The notes under the pieces were generated by a model. It ran no database searches, was not told where the DNA came from, and saw only the letters and a list, made by a program, of their open reading frames with translations. Made by a program: the position numbers and the translations under genes. From assembly GCF_024343575.1 (NCBI RefSeq), contig NZ_RJUA01000121.1, positions 62,001-126,000 of the forward strand: a DNA stretch of 64,000 nt. The letters are read 5' to 3'. This stretch comes from Lacihabitans sp. LS3-19 (GTDB taxonomy: Bacteria; Bacteroidota; Bacteroidia; Cytophagales; Spirosomataceae). This document shows positions 45,168 through 54,719 of the stretch, one piece after another. The number at the start of each line of letters is the position of its first letter. Position 1 is the first letter of the stretch.

Positions 45168-47295
45168 ATCTTAATAACAACACGGATCCTGTTTTTGTGA
45201 ATACTTCGCCTGTGTCGCTAACAGCATATACTGTATAGGCATAGGTTCCTGGAGGGGCTGGGGTAAGTCCATTTTGTTGGGTTCCATCCCAAGCTTCTGA
45301 TAATGAATTCGCTTCAAATATTGTGCCTCCCCATCTGTCAAATATTTTGAAACTACCAGTGGATACAAACTTTCCATTTATTTTAAAAATCTCTGATTCT
45401 GCAGGGCCTTGTCCATCTGGTGTAAATGCAGTTGGAATATAAATACCTGGTGGTACTTTTAAGATAAATGGATTAGAATATGAATTGATGAATTGGTCAG
45501 TATATAGGTCAGTTGTAACATATTGCCTTCCCATAACTCTAAATTTAATTTCCGATTGGCCAGAAGAATTCAATAATTCTTGAACAGACTCTTCAAGTTT
45601 CTCGGTAGTTTGTAGAGGTATAAATGAACTTAAACCTTCATCAAAATATTCTAAAGAATAGTCTACGGGTGAAGAACTGGTGAAAATATCCGGCGGAATT
45701 AGGTATGGGGTCCAGTTTAACATTCCTTGGCTTTTTGAACTTAAAGAAATTGTACAGAAAGGATCTGACAGTTCAGTAGTTACACCACACTTGTCTTCAA
45801 TTAAATATTTATAGCAATATGATTTTACATCTGCCGAGATAGCAACGTCATCAAACACATTGGTGTTTCTTTCGCCTAAAGGAATGAAATTTTGACTGTC
45901 GTTTTCTGCTCTATAGAATTTGTAAATATTTTGAAGACTTGTATTTGGGTCGGTTACAATATTTATTCTCACCATTTGCTCGTCATTCGGATCAAATCCA
46001 ACTTGAACTAAATAATTTGGCTTAGGTGCGGTTTGGTTTGACTTCATGTTTACTTCCACTTGAGCTGATCTTATATTAATCGGCCAATCCGTTCCATTGA
46101 AACTGATCACTGGATATTTGTAAGCTACTCTAAACAAATAGATATTGGCACAATCGACCGTGTTGTCTGAATATGTCGTAGCCGTCGGATTGGTGAAGGG
46201 AATGTTGTTTAAACAGCTGGTACAACCTTTTACATCTCTTGCAATAGATAGTTTAGATGGAATTCCATTGGGTTCAGTAGGGGTATTCCATTTTAGATCA
46301 ATGCTTGAACTTGATTTTATAGTTGGCTTTAGATTTACGCTACAAATCGTATTCACAGAAAATACATCTAGTCCACATGAGTTTTTACTTTTAATTTTAA
46401 AACAATATTTTGCATTGGGATCTAAGCCAGTTATTGTGGCATTTCCATTTAGGCCTTCTGCTAGCTTAGTAAATGTATTTGTTACGCCATTGTCAGGTGC
46501 AACCATTATGTCATAAGTTTCACCAGGAACAAATCCTACAAACTGGAGCTTGGCTTCTTTACCTCCATTTTCACCATCAAGCGTGTGAATCAATGTAGAA
46601 CTTCCAGCATCTGGCTGAATTAGTTTGAAATTTGTTGGACATACTTGACTTCCATTTCTGATATAGATACCTTGAATTTTAATATCATTAGGCGTACCAG
46701 GATATGTTTTTTTTCTTTCTAAAGGTAAAGGAGTTGACGCCGTATTGATAATGGCCGTGGTTCCATCCCCCCAGTCAATTGTATACCTATTATGTTTGTT
46801 TTCTGCGGCATCTGGAATGGTTAAAGTAACAGTGTTTCCCCCGCATGCAGATGCCGTTACAGTTGGTTCAATAGTCCTTATATTTTCTTGTAAGATACAA
46901 CTTAAGTATTTATTGCCATTTTTGTCCCCTTTCATCAATATCCAATGAAAACCCAAGTCCAATGGCTGGGTTACTTTATTGCCCACTCCAGGAACTCCTT
47001 TTGTTGATGTGTTGATATCAAAATTATCATCAACATCAAAATAGAAAATGGGATTGTCAACTGTTATGCCTGTTGCTGCATCTCTTTTGTTTGTTACTAC
47101 GACATTTGTCAATGTACTTCCACCTAGACCAACACATGAAATAGGCGGAGCAATGCTCATGTCTCCAGCAAATAGATATCCGCTAGTAGGGGTAGTACAT
47201 ATTTTTGGTTTAGGAGGCGGGTTTTGTGCTATGGCTCCATGAACTACCAATAAGCAAACGATAAATTTTATCGCCTTATTTATTATTTGGGGCAT
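45166..47295 (-). CDS. Secreted protein with gliding motility-associated C-terminal domain
   Basis: About 709 residues from the ATG at 47295, which places the signal peptide (ending GAIAQ) at the N-terminus; the longer frame adds 20 non-signal residues. The middle contains PKD/fibronectin-like beta domains (VTLTIPDAAENKHNRYTIDW, GSNS-type loops, FKIKSKNSCG). The last ~85 residues are the CHU_C-type gliding-associated domain: YIPTAFTPDGQGP, IFKINGKFV, FKIFDRWGGTIFEAN, WDGTQQNG, PPGTYAYTVYAV. That domain directs export by the type IX secretion system, consistent with the nearby gld genes. Likely a surface adhesin or matrix protein. Confidence 0.88.
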   Translation of the reverse strand: MPQIINKAIKFIVCLLVVHGAIAQNPPPKPKICTTPTSGYLFAGDMSIAPPISCVGLGGSTLTNVVVTNKRDAATGITVDNPIFYFDVDDNFDINTSTKGVPGVGNKVTQPLDLGFHWILMKGDKNGNKYLSCILQENIRTIEPTVTASACGGNTVTLTIPDAAENKHNRYTIDWGDGTTAIINTASTPLPLERKKTYPGTPNDIKIQGIYIRNGSQVCPTNFKLIQPDAGSSTLIHTLDGENGGKEAKLQFVGFVPGETYDIMVAPDNGVTNTFTKLAEGLNGNATITGLDPNAKYCFKIKSKNSCGLDVFSVNTICSVNLKPTIKSSSSIDLKWNTPTEPNGIPSKLSIARDVKGCTSCLNNIPFTNPTATTYSDNTVDCANIYLFRVAYKYPVISFNGTDWPINIRSAQVEVNMKSNQTAPKPNYLVQVGFDPNDEQMVRINIVTDPNTSLQNIYKFYRAENDSQNFIPLGERNTNVFDDVAISADVKSYCYKYLIEDKCGVTTELSDPFCTISLSSKSQGMLNWTPYLIPPDIFTSSSPVDYSLEYFDEGLSSFIPLQTTEKLEESVQELLNSSGQSEIKFRVMGRQYVTTDLYTDQFINSYSNPFILKVPPGIYIPTAFTPDGQGPAESEIFKINGKFVSTGSFKIFDRWGGTIFEANSLSEAWDGTQQNGLTPAPPGTYAYTVYAVSDTGEVFTKTGSVLLLR

Positions 47296-47616
47296 AATAG
47301 TAATCTTTAATCTTTTAATATTCAATTCAATAGCTTTGAATGTAAAATTTATCAAAAATCATGCCGATTTAACTGTGATGTGGATTTAGGTAGTTTACTT
47401 AGTTGTGTGCTAACTAGGAGTTTATAAAATCACTTTTTTGAAAAAAAATATTAAAAGGCTACATTTTGGCTTGTTTTTTGCTATAAGGGCGAAGCTCCTA
47501 AAAACTAGATTATTGAATAAAAATCTTTAGAGGAAATGTTTGAGATTTTTAATTTTTTTTAATTTCTTAGTGGCTTTATTAAGACTTAAAATCCATTTTA
47601 AATGGTATCCATATTT
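47296..47616. other. AT-rich divergent intergenic region
   Basis: This 321-base stretch separates the divergent starts of two secreted-protein genes and should hold both promoters. I see no convincing -7/-33 pair, hairpin or small gene. Confidence 0.4.
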
Positions 47617-49281
47617 ATGAAATTAAAAATATTTTTCTTTTTGTTTGCAATTCAATGGGTTTGTATAGCTCAATCAAATGAAATAATAATAACGGAAATT
47701 TTTGCAGATCCAACACCTTCTCACGGGCTACCTGAACGAGAATATATTGAAATTTTCAACGCTACTTCAAAAGATATTTCTTTAAAAGGGTTTAAATTTT
47801 TATATGGTAATTTTTCTGCAACATTTCCTGATTCTATTTTAAAGTCACATTCCTATGCTATTGTATGCCGTAAAGGTTATGAATCAGATTTTAGGCCATT
47901 TGGTAAAGTTATTGCTCTTTCTAATTTTTCTTTAACTAACGATGGGAACCTTTTAGTTTTGAAAACTTCAAATGAGGAAGATGTATTTTTCGTGAATTAT
48001 AGTAGTTCTTGGTATGCCGATGGTTTTGATCAGGGATATTCTTTAGAAATGATAGATATGAACTTTCCTTGCGTTGGAAAAGCCAACTGGACCTCAAGTT
48101 TGTCAACCAATGGTGGTTCGCCCGGTATTACGAATACTGTTAACGGTTCGAAGCCTGATTTGAATGGCCCTACACTTCTGAATTCTTCCCTTGATGAAAA
48201 CACTATTGTTTTGAATTTTGATGAAAATCTTTCAGAGAGTTTTCTTCAAGAACAAAATAGTTTTGAAATAGTCGAAGGAGATAATAAAATAAAAAATGTA
48301 GTTTTTCAAAAATACTTCAATTCTAAGGTAACTATAAATATAGAATCCAAACTTGAAATAGGAGAGAGCATTAAGCTGCTGATCAAAAATGTGGAAGATT
48401 GTTCCGGTAATTTATCTGAAGATATTTATTTAGATTTTAGAAATTTGTTACCTGCAAAAGAAGGTGAGATCCAACTATCTGAAATACTCTTTAATCCTAA
48501 AACGGGTGGTGAGGATTTTGTAGAACTATACAACATGTCTGAGAATACCTTGAATTTAAAAGGATGGTCTGTAGCAAGATTAGATATAAAAGGAGAAGTT
48601 GTTGAAGTATCGGAATTGTCAGATTTTGATTTAATAATTCAACCTAAAGGTTTTATTGCTTTTACAGAGAATAAATCTTTTTTAATTCAAAACTACCCCA
48701 ATAGTGGAAATTTGGTAGAAATTCCCAAAATGCCCTCTTTTAATAATGATCAAGGGACGGTTATACTTTATGATTCCGAAAGCAAAGAATTTGATAGATT
48801 TACATATTCTGAAAAAATGCATCAAAGCTCTATTGTAAATCCAGATGGGGTTTCTCTTGAAAGAAAAAATTTTAAAGATAATAGTGATTTTTGGTTTTCT
48901 GCTTCTGCAGATGCTGGTTTTGCAACTCCGGGAATGGTAAATTCACAAACAGAGAACGATCAGTTAAAAAATACTTTCAGCGTAGAGCCAATAGTTTTCA
49001 ATCCATATCAACCTGGCCATGATGATTTTACAAATATTCATTATAAATTGAATGAATCAGGATCGTCTGCTTACATTGAAGTTTTGGATAAAAATGGGAA
49101 ATCTGTTCGAATTTTACATAATAATCTCGTGCTAGGAACAGAAGGTAAAATTTCTTGGGATGGGAAAGATAATCAAGGCGAAATTTTGCCAGTTGGTTAT
49201 TATGTTTTTAATGTAAAGTTGTTTTCCAAACAAACTTCTGAATCTTATCTTATAAAAACAGTAATCGGTTCTAATTATTAA
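47617..49281 (+). CDS. Secreted lamin-tail-domain protein
   Basis: About 554 residues from the ATG at 47617 (MKLKIFFFLFA), which gives a signal peptide ending CIAQS. Two lamin-tail (LTD) domains: residues about 20-130, starting IIITEIFADPTPSHGLPEREYIEIFN, and about 285-400, starting IQLSEILFNPKTGGEDFVELYN. A metal-dependent-looking beta domain lies between, and the C-terminal ~80 residues are FlgD/Fn3-like (VLDKNGKSVRIL, WDGKDNQGEILPVGYYVFNV). This end resembles sorting or matrix-binding domains of T9SS cargo. Extracellular, function unknown; it may bind DNA or polysaccharide. Confidence 0.82.
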   Translation: MKLKIFFFLFAIQWVCIAQSNEIIITEIFADPTPSHGLPEREYIEIFNATSKDISLKGFKFLYGNFSATFPDSILKSHSYAIVCRKGYESDFRPFGKVIALSNFSLTNDGNLLVLKTSNEEDVFFVNYSSSWYADGFDQGYSLEMIDMNFPCVGKANWTSSLSTNGGSPGITNTVNGSKPDLNGPTLLNSSLDENTIVLNFDENLSESFLQEQNSFEIVEGDNKIKNVVFQKYFNSKVTINIESKLEIGESIKLLIKNVEDCSGNLSEDIYLDFRNLLPAKEGEIQLSEILFNPKTGGEDFVELYNMSENTLNLKGWSVARLDIKGEVVEVSELSDFDLIIQPKGFIAFTENKSFLIQNYPNSGNLVEIPKMPSFNNDQGTVILYDSESKEFDRFTYSEKMHQSSIVNPDGVSLERKNFKDNSDFWFSASADAGFATPGMVNSQTENDQLKNTFSVEPIVFNPYQPGHDDFTNIHYKLNESGSSAYIEVLDKNGKSVRILHNNLVLGTEGKISWDGKDNQGEILPVGYYVFNVKLFSKQTSESYLIKTVIGSNY

Positions 49282-49621
49282 TTTATTTTATTAAACATTT
49301 TGGTAAAAAAACAATAATGTAGCAACATTAAAAAACGATTAAATTTAAAGAATTTAAACCTTTTTTTGTCTTTTTGTAAATTGTGATTATCTCCTTTTAT
49401 TTTGTGACTTTTTTTAGAAAATATTCATTTTAAGCTTATTAAACTGCATTTTTTTCTTTTTTTTTATTTTGTAACACCCTAACGTTTAAATTTTTTATTG
49501 ATTTATTGCAATTTTTTTTAATTGTTTGATTGACATTTCATTTATAATCCTTAATATTGCACTATTCAAACAATAAGTTTGAATTAATCAATCTATTTTA
49601 TCATTTTAACCATCAAGTTCT
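49282..49621 (+). other. AT-rich region upstream of susC-like gene
   Basis: 340 bases of very AT-rich DNA with long T-runs (49330-49510). The only element I trust is TAAGTTTG at 49574-49581. No gene or stable hairpin was seen. Confidence 0.5.
49574..49581 (+). promoter_or_regulatory. -7 promoter element of the susC-susD operon
   Basis: TAAGTTTG matches TAnnTTTG exactly and lies 40 bases before the susC-like start. A TTG occurs only 14 bases upstream, so the -33 box is unclear. Confidence 0.5.
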
Positions 49622-52600
49622 ATGAAAGTAAAACTTTATTTGAGGTCTTTCTTGATGCTTATGTTTGGTGTGGCACTTACGTCACAGTTTGCATTTGCCC
49701 AAGGAAGAAAAGTAAGCGGAAGAGTTACCGATTCAGGTGACAATTCTGGTCTCCCGGGAGCTTCAGTTACCATTAAAGGAACCACCAAAGGTGTGGCTAC
49801 AGATGGAAACGGAACGTTCTCTATTGACGTAAGAGGCGGAAGCGATGTCTTAGTAGTAAGCTTCGTAGGTTACGCCGCACAAGAGATTGTTGTAGGAAGT
49901 CAAAGTGTAATTAATGTTGCCCTTGTTACTGATGCAGCTTCATTAGAAGAGTTAGTTGTTACTGGTTACTCTATCGACAAAAGAAGAGAGTCTACGGGAG
50001 CTATCTCTACAGTAAAATCAAAAGACTTAACAGTATCACCTACAGGTAATGTTGAGCAGCAATTGCAAGGTAGAGTTTCTGGTTTGACAGTTATTACTAA
50101 CGGCCAACCGGGTACTTCTAGCCAGATTCGTATTCGTGGATTTGGAGCATTTGGCGGTAATGAGCCTTTGTATGTTGTGGATGGAATGCCAGTTAGTTCG
50201 ACAAATTTTTTAAATCCTGATGACATTGAGTCTACCACAGTATTGAAAGATGCATCTGCTGCTTCAATTTATGGTGCTAGAGCTGCCAATGGTGTAATCG
50301 TTTACACTACTAAAAAAGGATCTAAAGGTGCAAAGAAATTGAACGTTACTTATGATGGCATGTATGGTGTTACAGATCCAGGTAACGGACAGCCAATGAT
50401 GAACCCTACAGATTTTGCGACATGGACTTGGAACGCGAAAAGAAATTCTGGAGAAGCTTTTGGTCACCCTCAGTTTGGTTCAGGTTCTACTCCAGTTATA
50501 CCTGATTACATCAGTGTAGGTGGTACTCCAGGTGTTATAGGCTCTGTTGATTTAGCTGCTGAAAAATTGAAATATAATGTAAACCCAGCTGCTGGTTCTA
50601 TTTATCAAGTAATCAAAGCTAACAAAGCTGGTACTGACTGGTATGGTGAGATTACACGTATGGCTCCTGTTCAACGTCATTCTATTGGTTTTAATGGTGG
50701 TGGTGAAAACAGTCGTTTTTATGTAGGTATGGGTATGCAAGATCAAAAAGGTATATTGTTGAGTAGTTCATTAAAGCGTTATTCATTAAGAACTAATTCA
50801 GAATTTGATGTACTTAAAAAATTGAGAATTGGTCAAAATATGCAAATGACTTATTTGCAGGTATTAGGCTTGACAGGTGCTAATGGTGGTCAAGGTATCG
50901 CAGCTGATGAAAATGATATTCTTCAAGCTTTCCGTATGCCTTCTATCATACCTGTGTATGACGAGTTCGGTGGATATGCTGGTACTGCAGCAAAAGGATT
51001 TAACAATCCTCGTAACCCTGTAGCTAACCAACAAGGACAATTGAATAACCGTAACAATCAAGTTTTAGCTGCTGGTAATGTTTACGCTGAATTTGATCCA
51101 ATTCCAGGATTGACTTTACGTACTTCATTAGGTGGTAACTACGGCAACAATTATGGTTTTGGTTATGGAAGATGGCAATATGAAAACTCTGAGAATAACT
51201 CAGCGTTTAGTTATAATGAATTTGGCGGATATAGCTTAGCTTGGACATTTACTAATACTGCTAGTTACAAAAAAACATTTGGTACTAGTAATATCGAAAT
51301 TTTAGCTGGTCAAGAGGCTTTGAATACAGGAGCTGGTAGAAATATTAATGCAAACGGTCTGAATCCTTTCTCTACTGACCCTAACTATGTTACAATTACT
51401 ACATTGGGATCAAGAAACCCACCTAATAGTAGTTTGTTTAAAGGAGTAAACTTTAACTCATACTTCGGTAGAGCTATTTATACTTTAAATGACAAATATA
51501 TTATAACAGGAGTGATACGTCGTGACGGTTCTTCAAGATTTGGTGCTAACAATCGTTATGGTATTTTCCCTGCGGTATCTGCTGCTTGGAGATTATCTTC
51601 TGAGCCTTTCATGAAAGATCTTCCTTGGGTACAAGATTTGAAAATTCGTGGAGGTTATGGTACTATGGGTAACTCAAACAACGTAGATCCTAATAACCAA
51701 TATAGTTTATATGCTACTAGTGTAAGTAACTCAGGTTATGATATCACTGGATCAAACTCAGGTATTGCGGCTGGTTATTACAGGTCTCGTATTGGAAACC
51801 CTAATGCGAAATGGGAGACTTCAATCTCTAAAAATATTGGTATCGATGGATCATTCCTTAGAGGTAAATTGGACGTAATTTTTGACTTATGGCAAAAAGA
51901 TACAAAAGATTTATTATATCAATTACCTATCACTGCTACTTCTGGTTTCCAAGCATCTGCTCCTTCAGTTAACATTGGTAAAATGGTAAACAAAGGAATT
52001 GATATCTTGGTTAGTAGTCGTGGAAAGATAAATAGCGATTTAGGTTTTGAATGGACAGTTACAGGTAGTTTCTTGAAAAACGAAATTACGTATATTGCTG
52101 ATGGCCAAACTTACTTGACTAACGTGAATCCAGGATTTAGAGGTGTTAATCCTATTCGTAATCAATTGGGTTATGGTTTGTCTTCGTTCTACGGATATAA
52201 AGTACAAGGATTATTCCAAACTCAAGAAGAAGTTAATTCAGCCCCTGCTCAAGATGGTAAAGGTGTTGGACGTTTCAGATACGAAGATTTGGATGGCAAT
52301 GGTAAAATTGATGCTGCAGACCGTACTTATTTAGGAAGTCCAGTTCCTAAGTTTACAGGTGGTTTGAATTTTACTTTTACTTATAAGAACTTTGATTTGA
52401 ACTCTTATTTGTATACTTCAATGGGTAATAAAATATTCAACTTCTCTAAATGGTATACAGACTTCTATCCTTCTTTCTCAGGTGCAGCTATCTCTGAGCG
52501 TGTGAAAGATTCTTGGAGCCCATCAAATACTGGTGCTACAACGCCAATATTTGAAACAGCATCAAACTTCAGTACAAATACGCAATCTAACTCTTTCTAT

Positions 52601-52849
52601 GTTGAAAGTGGTAACTATTTGAGATTCCAAAACGTGTCATTGGGTTATACTTTACCTAAGAATTTGTTGGCTAAAGCTAAATTGACTAAAGTTCACTTCT
52701 ATGCTTCTACTAACAACATATTTACAATAACTAAATATCAAGGTTTGGATCCTCAAGTTGGTGGTAATGCTGATACTAACTTTGGTATCGATGTTGGTAA
52801 CTCTCCAATGACAAAAAATTACACATTTGGTCTTAATTTAGGTTTCTAA
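49622..52849 (+). CDS. SusC/RagA-type TonB-linked outer-membrane protein
   Basis: 1075 residues. A signal peptide ending AFAQG (about 27) is followed by a carboxypeptidase-regulatory-like domain (GRKVSGRVTDSGDNSGLPGA), a TonB-box-like EELVVTGYS (about 117-125), a plug (VRI-type RIRGFGAFGGNEPLYVVDG, then IESTTVLKDASAASIYGARA) and a large barrel ending FGLNLGF. It pairs with the SusD-like protein next door to import oligomers, such as glycans or peptides. Codon use is more regular than in neighbours, as expected for an abundant protein. Confidence 0.96.
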   Translation: MKVKLYLRSFLMLMFGVALTSQFAFAQGRKVSGRVTDSGDNSGLPGASVTIKGTTKGVATDGNGTFSIDVRGGSDVLVVSFVGYAAQEIVVGSQSVINVALVTDAASLEELVVTGYSIDKRRESTGAISTVKSKDLTVSPTGNVEQQLQGRVSGLTVITNGQPGTSSQIRIRGFGAFGGNEPLYVVDGMPVSSTNFLNPDDIESTTVLKDASAASIYGARAANGVIVYTTKKGSKGAKKLNVTYDGMYGVTDPGNGQPMMNPTDFATWTWNAKRNSGEAFGHPQFGSGSTPVIPDYISVGGTPGVIGSVDLAAEKLKYNVNPAAGSIYQVIKANKAGTDWYGEITRMAPVQRHSIGFNGGGENSRFYVGMGMQDQKGILLSSSLKRYSLRTNSEFDVLKKLRIGQNMQMTYLQVLGLTGANGGQGIAADENDILQAFRMPSIIPVYDEFGGYAGTAAKGFNNPRNPVANQQGQLNNRNNQVLAAGNVYAEFDPIPGLTLRTSLGGNYGNNYGFGYGRWQYENSENNSAFSYNEFGGYSLAWTFTNTASYKKTFGTSNIEILAGQEALNTGAGRNINANGLNPFSTDPNYVTITTLGSRNPPNSSLFKGVNFNSYFGRAIYTLNDKYIITGVIRRDGSSRFGANNRYGIFPAVSAAWRLSSEPFMKDLPWVQDLKIRGGYGTMGNSNNVDPNNQYSLYATSVSNSGYDITGSNSGIAAGYYRSRIGNPNAKWETSISKNIGIDGSFLRGKLDVIFDLWQKDTKDLLYQLPITATSGFQASAPSVNIGKMVNKGIDILVSSRGKINSDLGFEWTVTGSFLKNEITYIADGQTYLTNVNPGFRGVNPIRNQLGYGLSSFYGYKVQGLFQTQEEVNSAPAQDGKGVGRFRYEDLDGNGKIDAADRTYLGSPVPKFTGGLNFTFTYKNFDLNSYLYTSMGNKIFNFSKWYTDFYPSFSGAAISERVKDSWSPSNTGATTPIFETASNFSTNTQSNSFYVESGNYLRFQNVSLGYTLPKNLLAKAKLTKVHFYASTNNIFTITKYQGLDPQVGGNADTNFGIDVGNSPMTKNYTFGLNLGF

Positions 52850-52900
52850 GTTTTGAAAAAATAGAATAAATAAATTTTAATCAAAAAAATTCATTTAAAA

Positions 52901-54628
52901 ATGAAAAGAAATATTTTAGTAAAATTAACATTAGGCGTATCCCTGTTGACCATGATTGGTTATTCGTGCAAGGATACTTTCCTAGAGGTGCTTCCGACTG
53001 GCTCTATTGCTAAGTCGCAGTTGACCTCAAAAAATGGACTTGAGGGAGCTTTGATAGCTGCTTACGGTCAAATGAGTGGTTACGGTACACGTATGGTTCA
53101 CCCAAACAACTGGGTTTGGGGTAGTATTCGTGGAGGAGATGCCAACAAAGGTACTGACCCAGGTGACTTCTCTGATATCAATCCTATTCAACGTTTTGAG
53201 TATTTATCTACTCAGGGTGTTATCAATGATAACTATCGTGGACTATACGAAGGAGTAGCTAGAGCTAATAGTGTTTTGGCTTTATTGCCGGATGCTCAGT
53301 CTGATATTACTGCAGATGATAAAAAACGTATCGAAGCTGAGGCTAAGTTTTTAAGAGCTCACTTCTACTTCTCTTTAAAGAGAAACTATAACAATACACC
53401 TTATGTAGATGAGACTGTTGATGTTGGTAGTGGAATTGAATTGGTTAAAAATGACGCTGATTTATATCCGAAAATTGAAGCTGATTTCAAGTTTGCTTAT
53501 GATAATTTGGCTGCTACTCAGAGCCAAGTGGGTCGTGCTAACAAATGGGCTGCAGCTTCTTATTTAGCTAAAGTTTATATGGCTCAGAAAAAATATGCTG
53601 ATGCTAAAACTTTGTTTGATGCAATTATAGCTAACGGTGTTACCACTGGCGGTAAAAAATATGCATTGGTAGAAAGCTTCCCAGATTTATACAAAGCATC
53701 GAATGACAATAACTCAGAGTCAATTTTTGCAGTTCAAGCTGCTGCTAACACTGGAAGTGTTAACAATGCTAATGGTGAATTGGATTTGAACTGGCCATAC
53801 AATACTGGACCTAACGGACCTGGTAACTGTTGTGGTTTCTTCCAACCTAGTTTTGAGTTAGGAAATTCATTTAGAACAAAAGATGGTCTTCCGTTATTGG
53901 ATGGTTCATATAATACTCCAGCCAATGCTTTGAAAACTGATATGGGAATTCAATCAAGTGCAGCATTTACTTTAGATGCTGGTGAGCTAGATCCTCGTTT
54001 GGACCATACAATTGGTCGTCGTGGTATCCAATTTTTGGATTGGATTAAGCACCCAGGATTTGACTGGATTCGTAACCAAGCAAATGGTGGACCGTATTCT
54101 CCTAAAAAATACTCTTACTATAAATCAGATGTGGGTAAATATCAAGATAACTCTTCTTGGACTCCTGGATACACTGCTTTAAATGTAACAGTTATGCGTT
54201 TTGCTGATATCCTTTTAATGGCAGCTGAATGTGAAGTTGAAGTTGGAAGTCTTGAGAAAGCTCGTGAATATGTAAACATGATTCGTACACGTGCTGCTAA
54301 GACTGTTGTTATGAACGACGGAGCTCCTGCTGCCAACTACAAAATCAAAAATTACGAGTCGCCTTGGACTGATAAAACTGTTGCTAGAGCTGCTGTTCGT
54401 TTTGAGCGTAAGTTAGAATTAGCAATGGAAGGCCACCGTTTCTTTGACTTAGTAAGATGGGGAAGTGATGTTACAGATATTAACAACTATCTTAAATATG
54501 AAAGTCAGTTCTTGCCTAACACATTAGGCGGTTCTACTTATCAAGCTAAGCATGCATTGTTGCCATTGCCTCAAGGTCAAATTGACTTAGTTGGTGCTGA
54601 TGTACTTAAGCAAAATCCTGGGTATTAA
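52901..54628 (+). CDS. SusD/RagB-family nutrient-binding lipoprotein
   Basis: 575 residues. A lipoprotein signal with lipobox IGYSC (Cys23) starts the mature lid protein. TPR-like helices follow (YFSLKRNYNNTPYVDETVD, KWAAASYLAKVYMAQKKYADA), with the C-terminal SusD block ADILLMAAECEVE, AREYVNMIRTRA and RFERKLELAMEGHRFFDLVRWG. It closes over the SusC-like barrel at 49622, 51 bases upstream, to capture ligand. The ligand is not deducible. A strong terminator follows. Confidence 0.96.
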   Translation: MKRNILVKLTLGVSLLTMIGYSCKDTFLEVLPTGSIAKSQLTSKNGLEGALIAAYGQMSGYGTRMVHPNNWVWGSIRGGDANKGTDPGDFSDINPIQRFEYLSTQGVINDNYRGLYEGVARANSVLALLPDAQSDITADDKKRIEAEAKFLRAHFYFSLKRNYNNTPYVDETVDVGSGIELVKNDADLYPKIEADFKFAYDNLAATQSQVGRANKWAAASYLAKVYMAQKKYADAKTLFDAIIANGVTTGGKKYALVESFPDLYKASNDNNSESIFAVQAAANTGSVNNANGELDLNWPYNTGPNGPGNCCGFFQPSFELGNSFRTKDGLPLLDGSYNTPANALKTDMGIQSSAAFTLDAGELDPRLDHTIGRRGIQFLDWIKHPGFDWIRNQANGGPYSPKKYSYYKSDVGKYQDNSSWTPGYTALNVTVMRFADILLMAAECEVEVGSLEKAREYVNMIRTRAAKTVVMNDGAPAANYKIKNYESPWTDKTVARAAVRFERKLELAMEGHRFFDLVRWGSDVTDINNYLKYESQFLPNTLGGSTYQAKHALLPLPQGQIDLVGADVLKQNPGY

Positions 54629-54649
54629 TATTTAGGTTTTTAAAAGCAT

Positions 54650-54686
54650 AAAAAAAGGGTAGAAGCAAAGCTTCTGCCCTTTTTTT
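54650..54686 (+). terminator. Terminator after susD-like gene
   Basis: A-run, GGG, AGAAGC, AAA loop, GCTTCT, CCC and T-run form a long hairpin (one T-G pair) between the SusCD pair and the CRTAC1 gene. Confidence 0.88.
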
Positions 54687-54719
54687 GTTATTTTTGGGTA
54701 TCATAAATTTTTCAATTTA

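Noticed and set aside
49282-49621. Possible small RNA before the susC-like gene
   Set aside because: The T-rich stretches give no stable hairpin or promoter-terminator pair.
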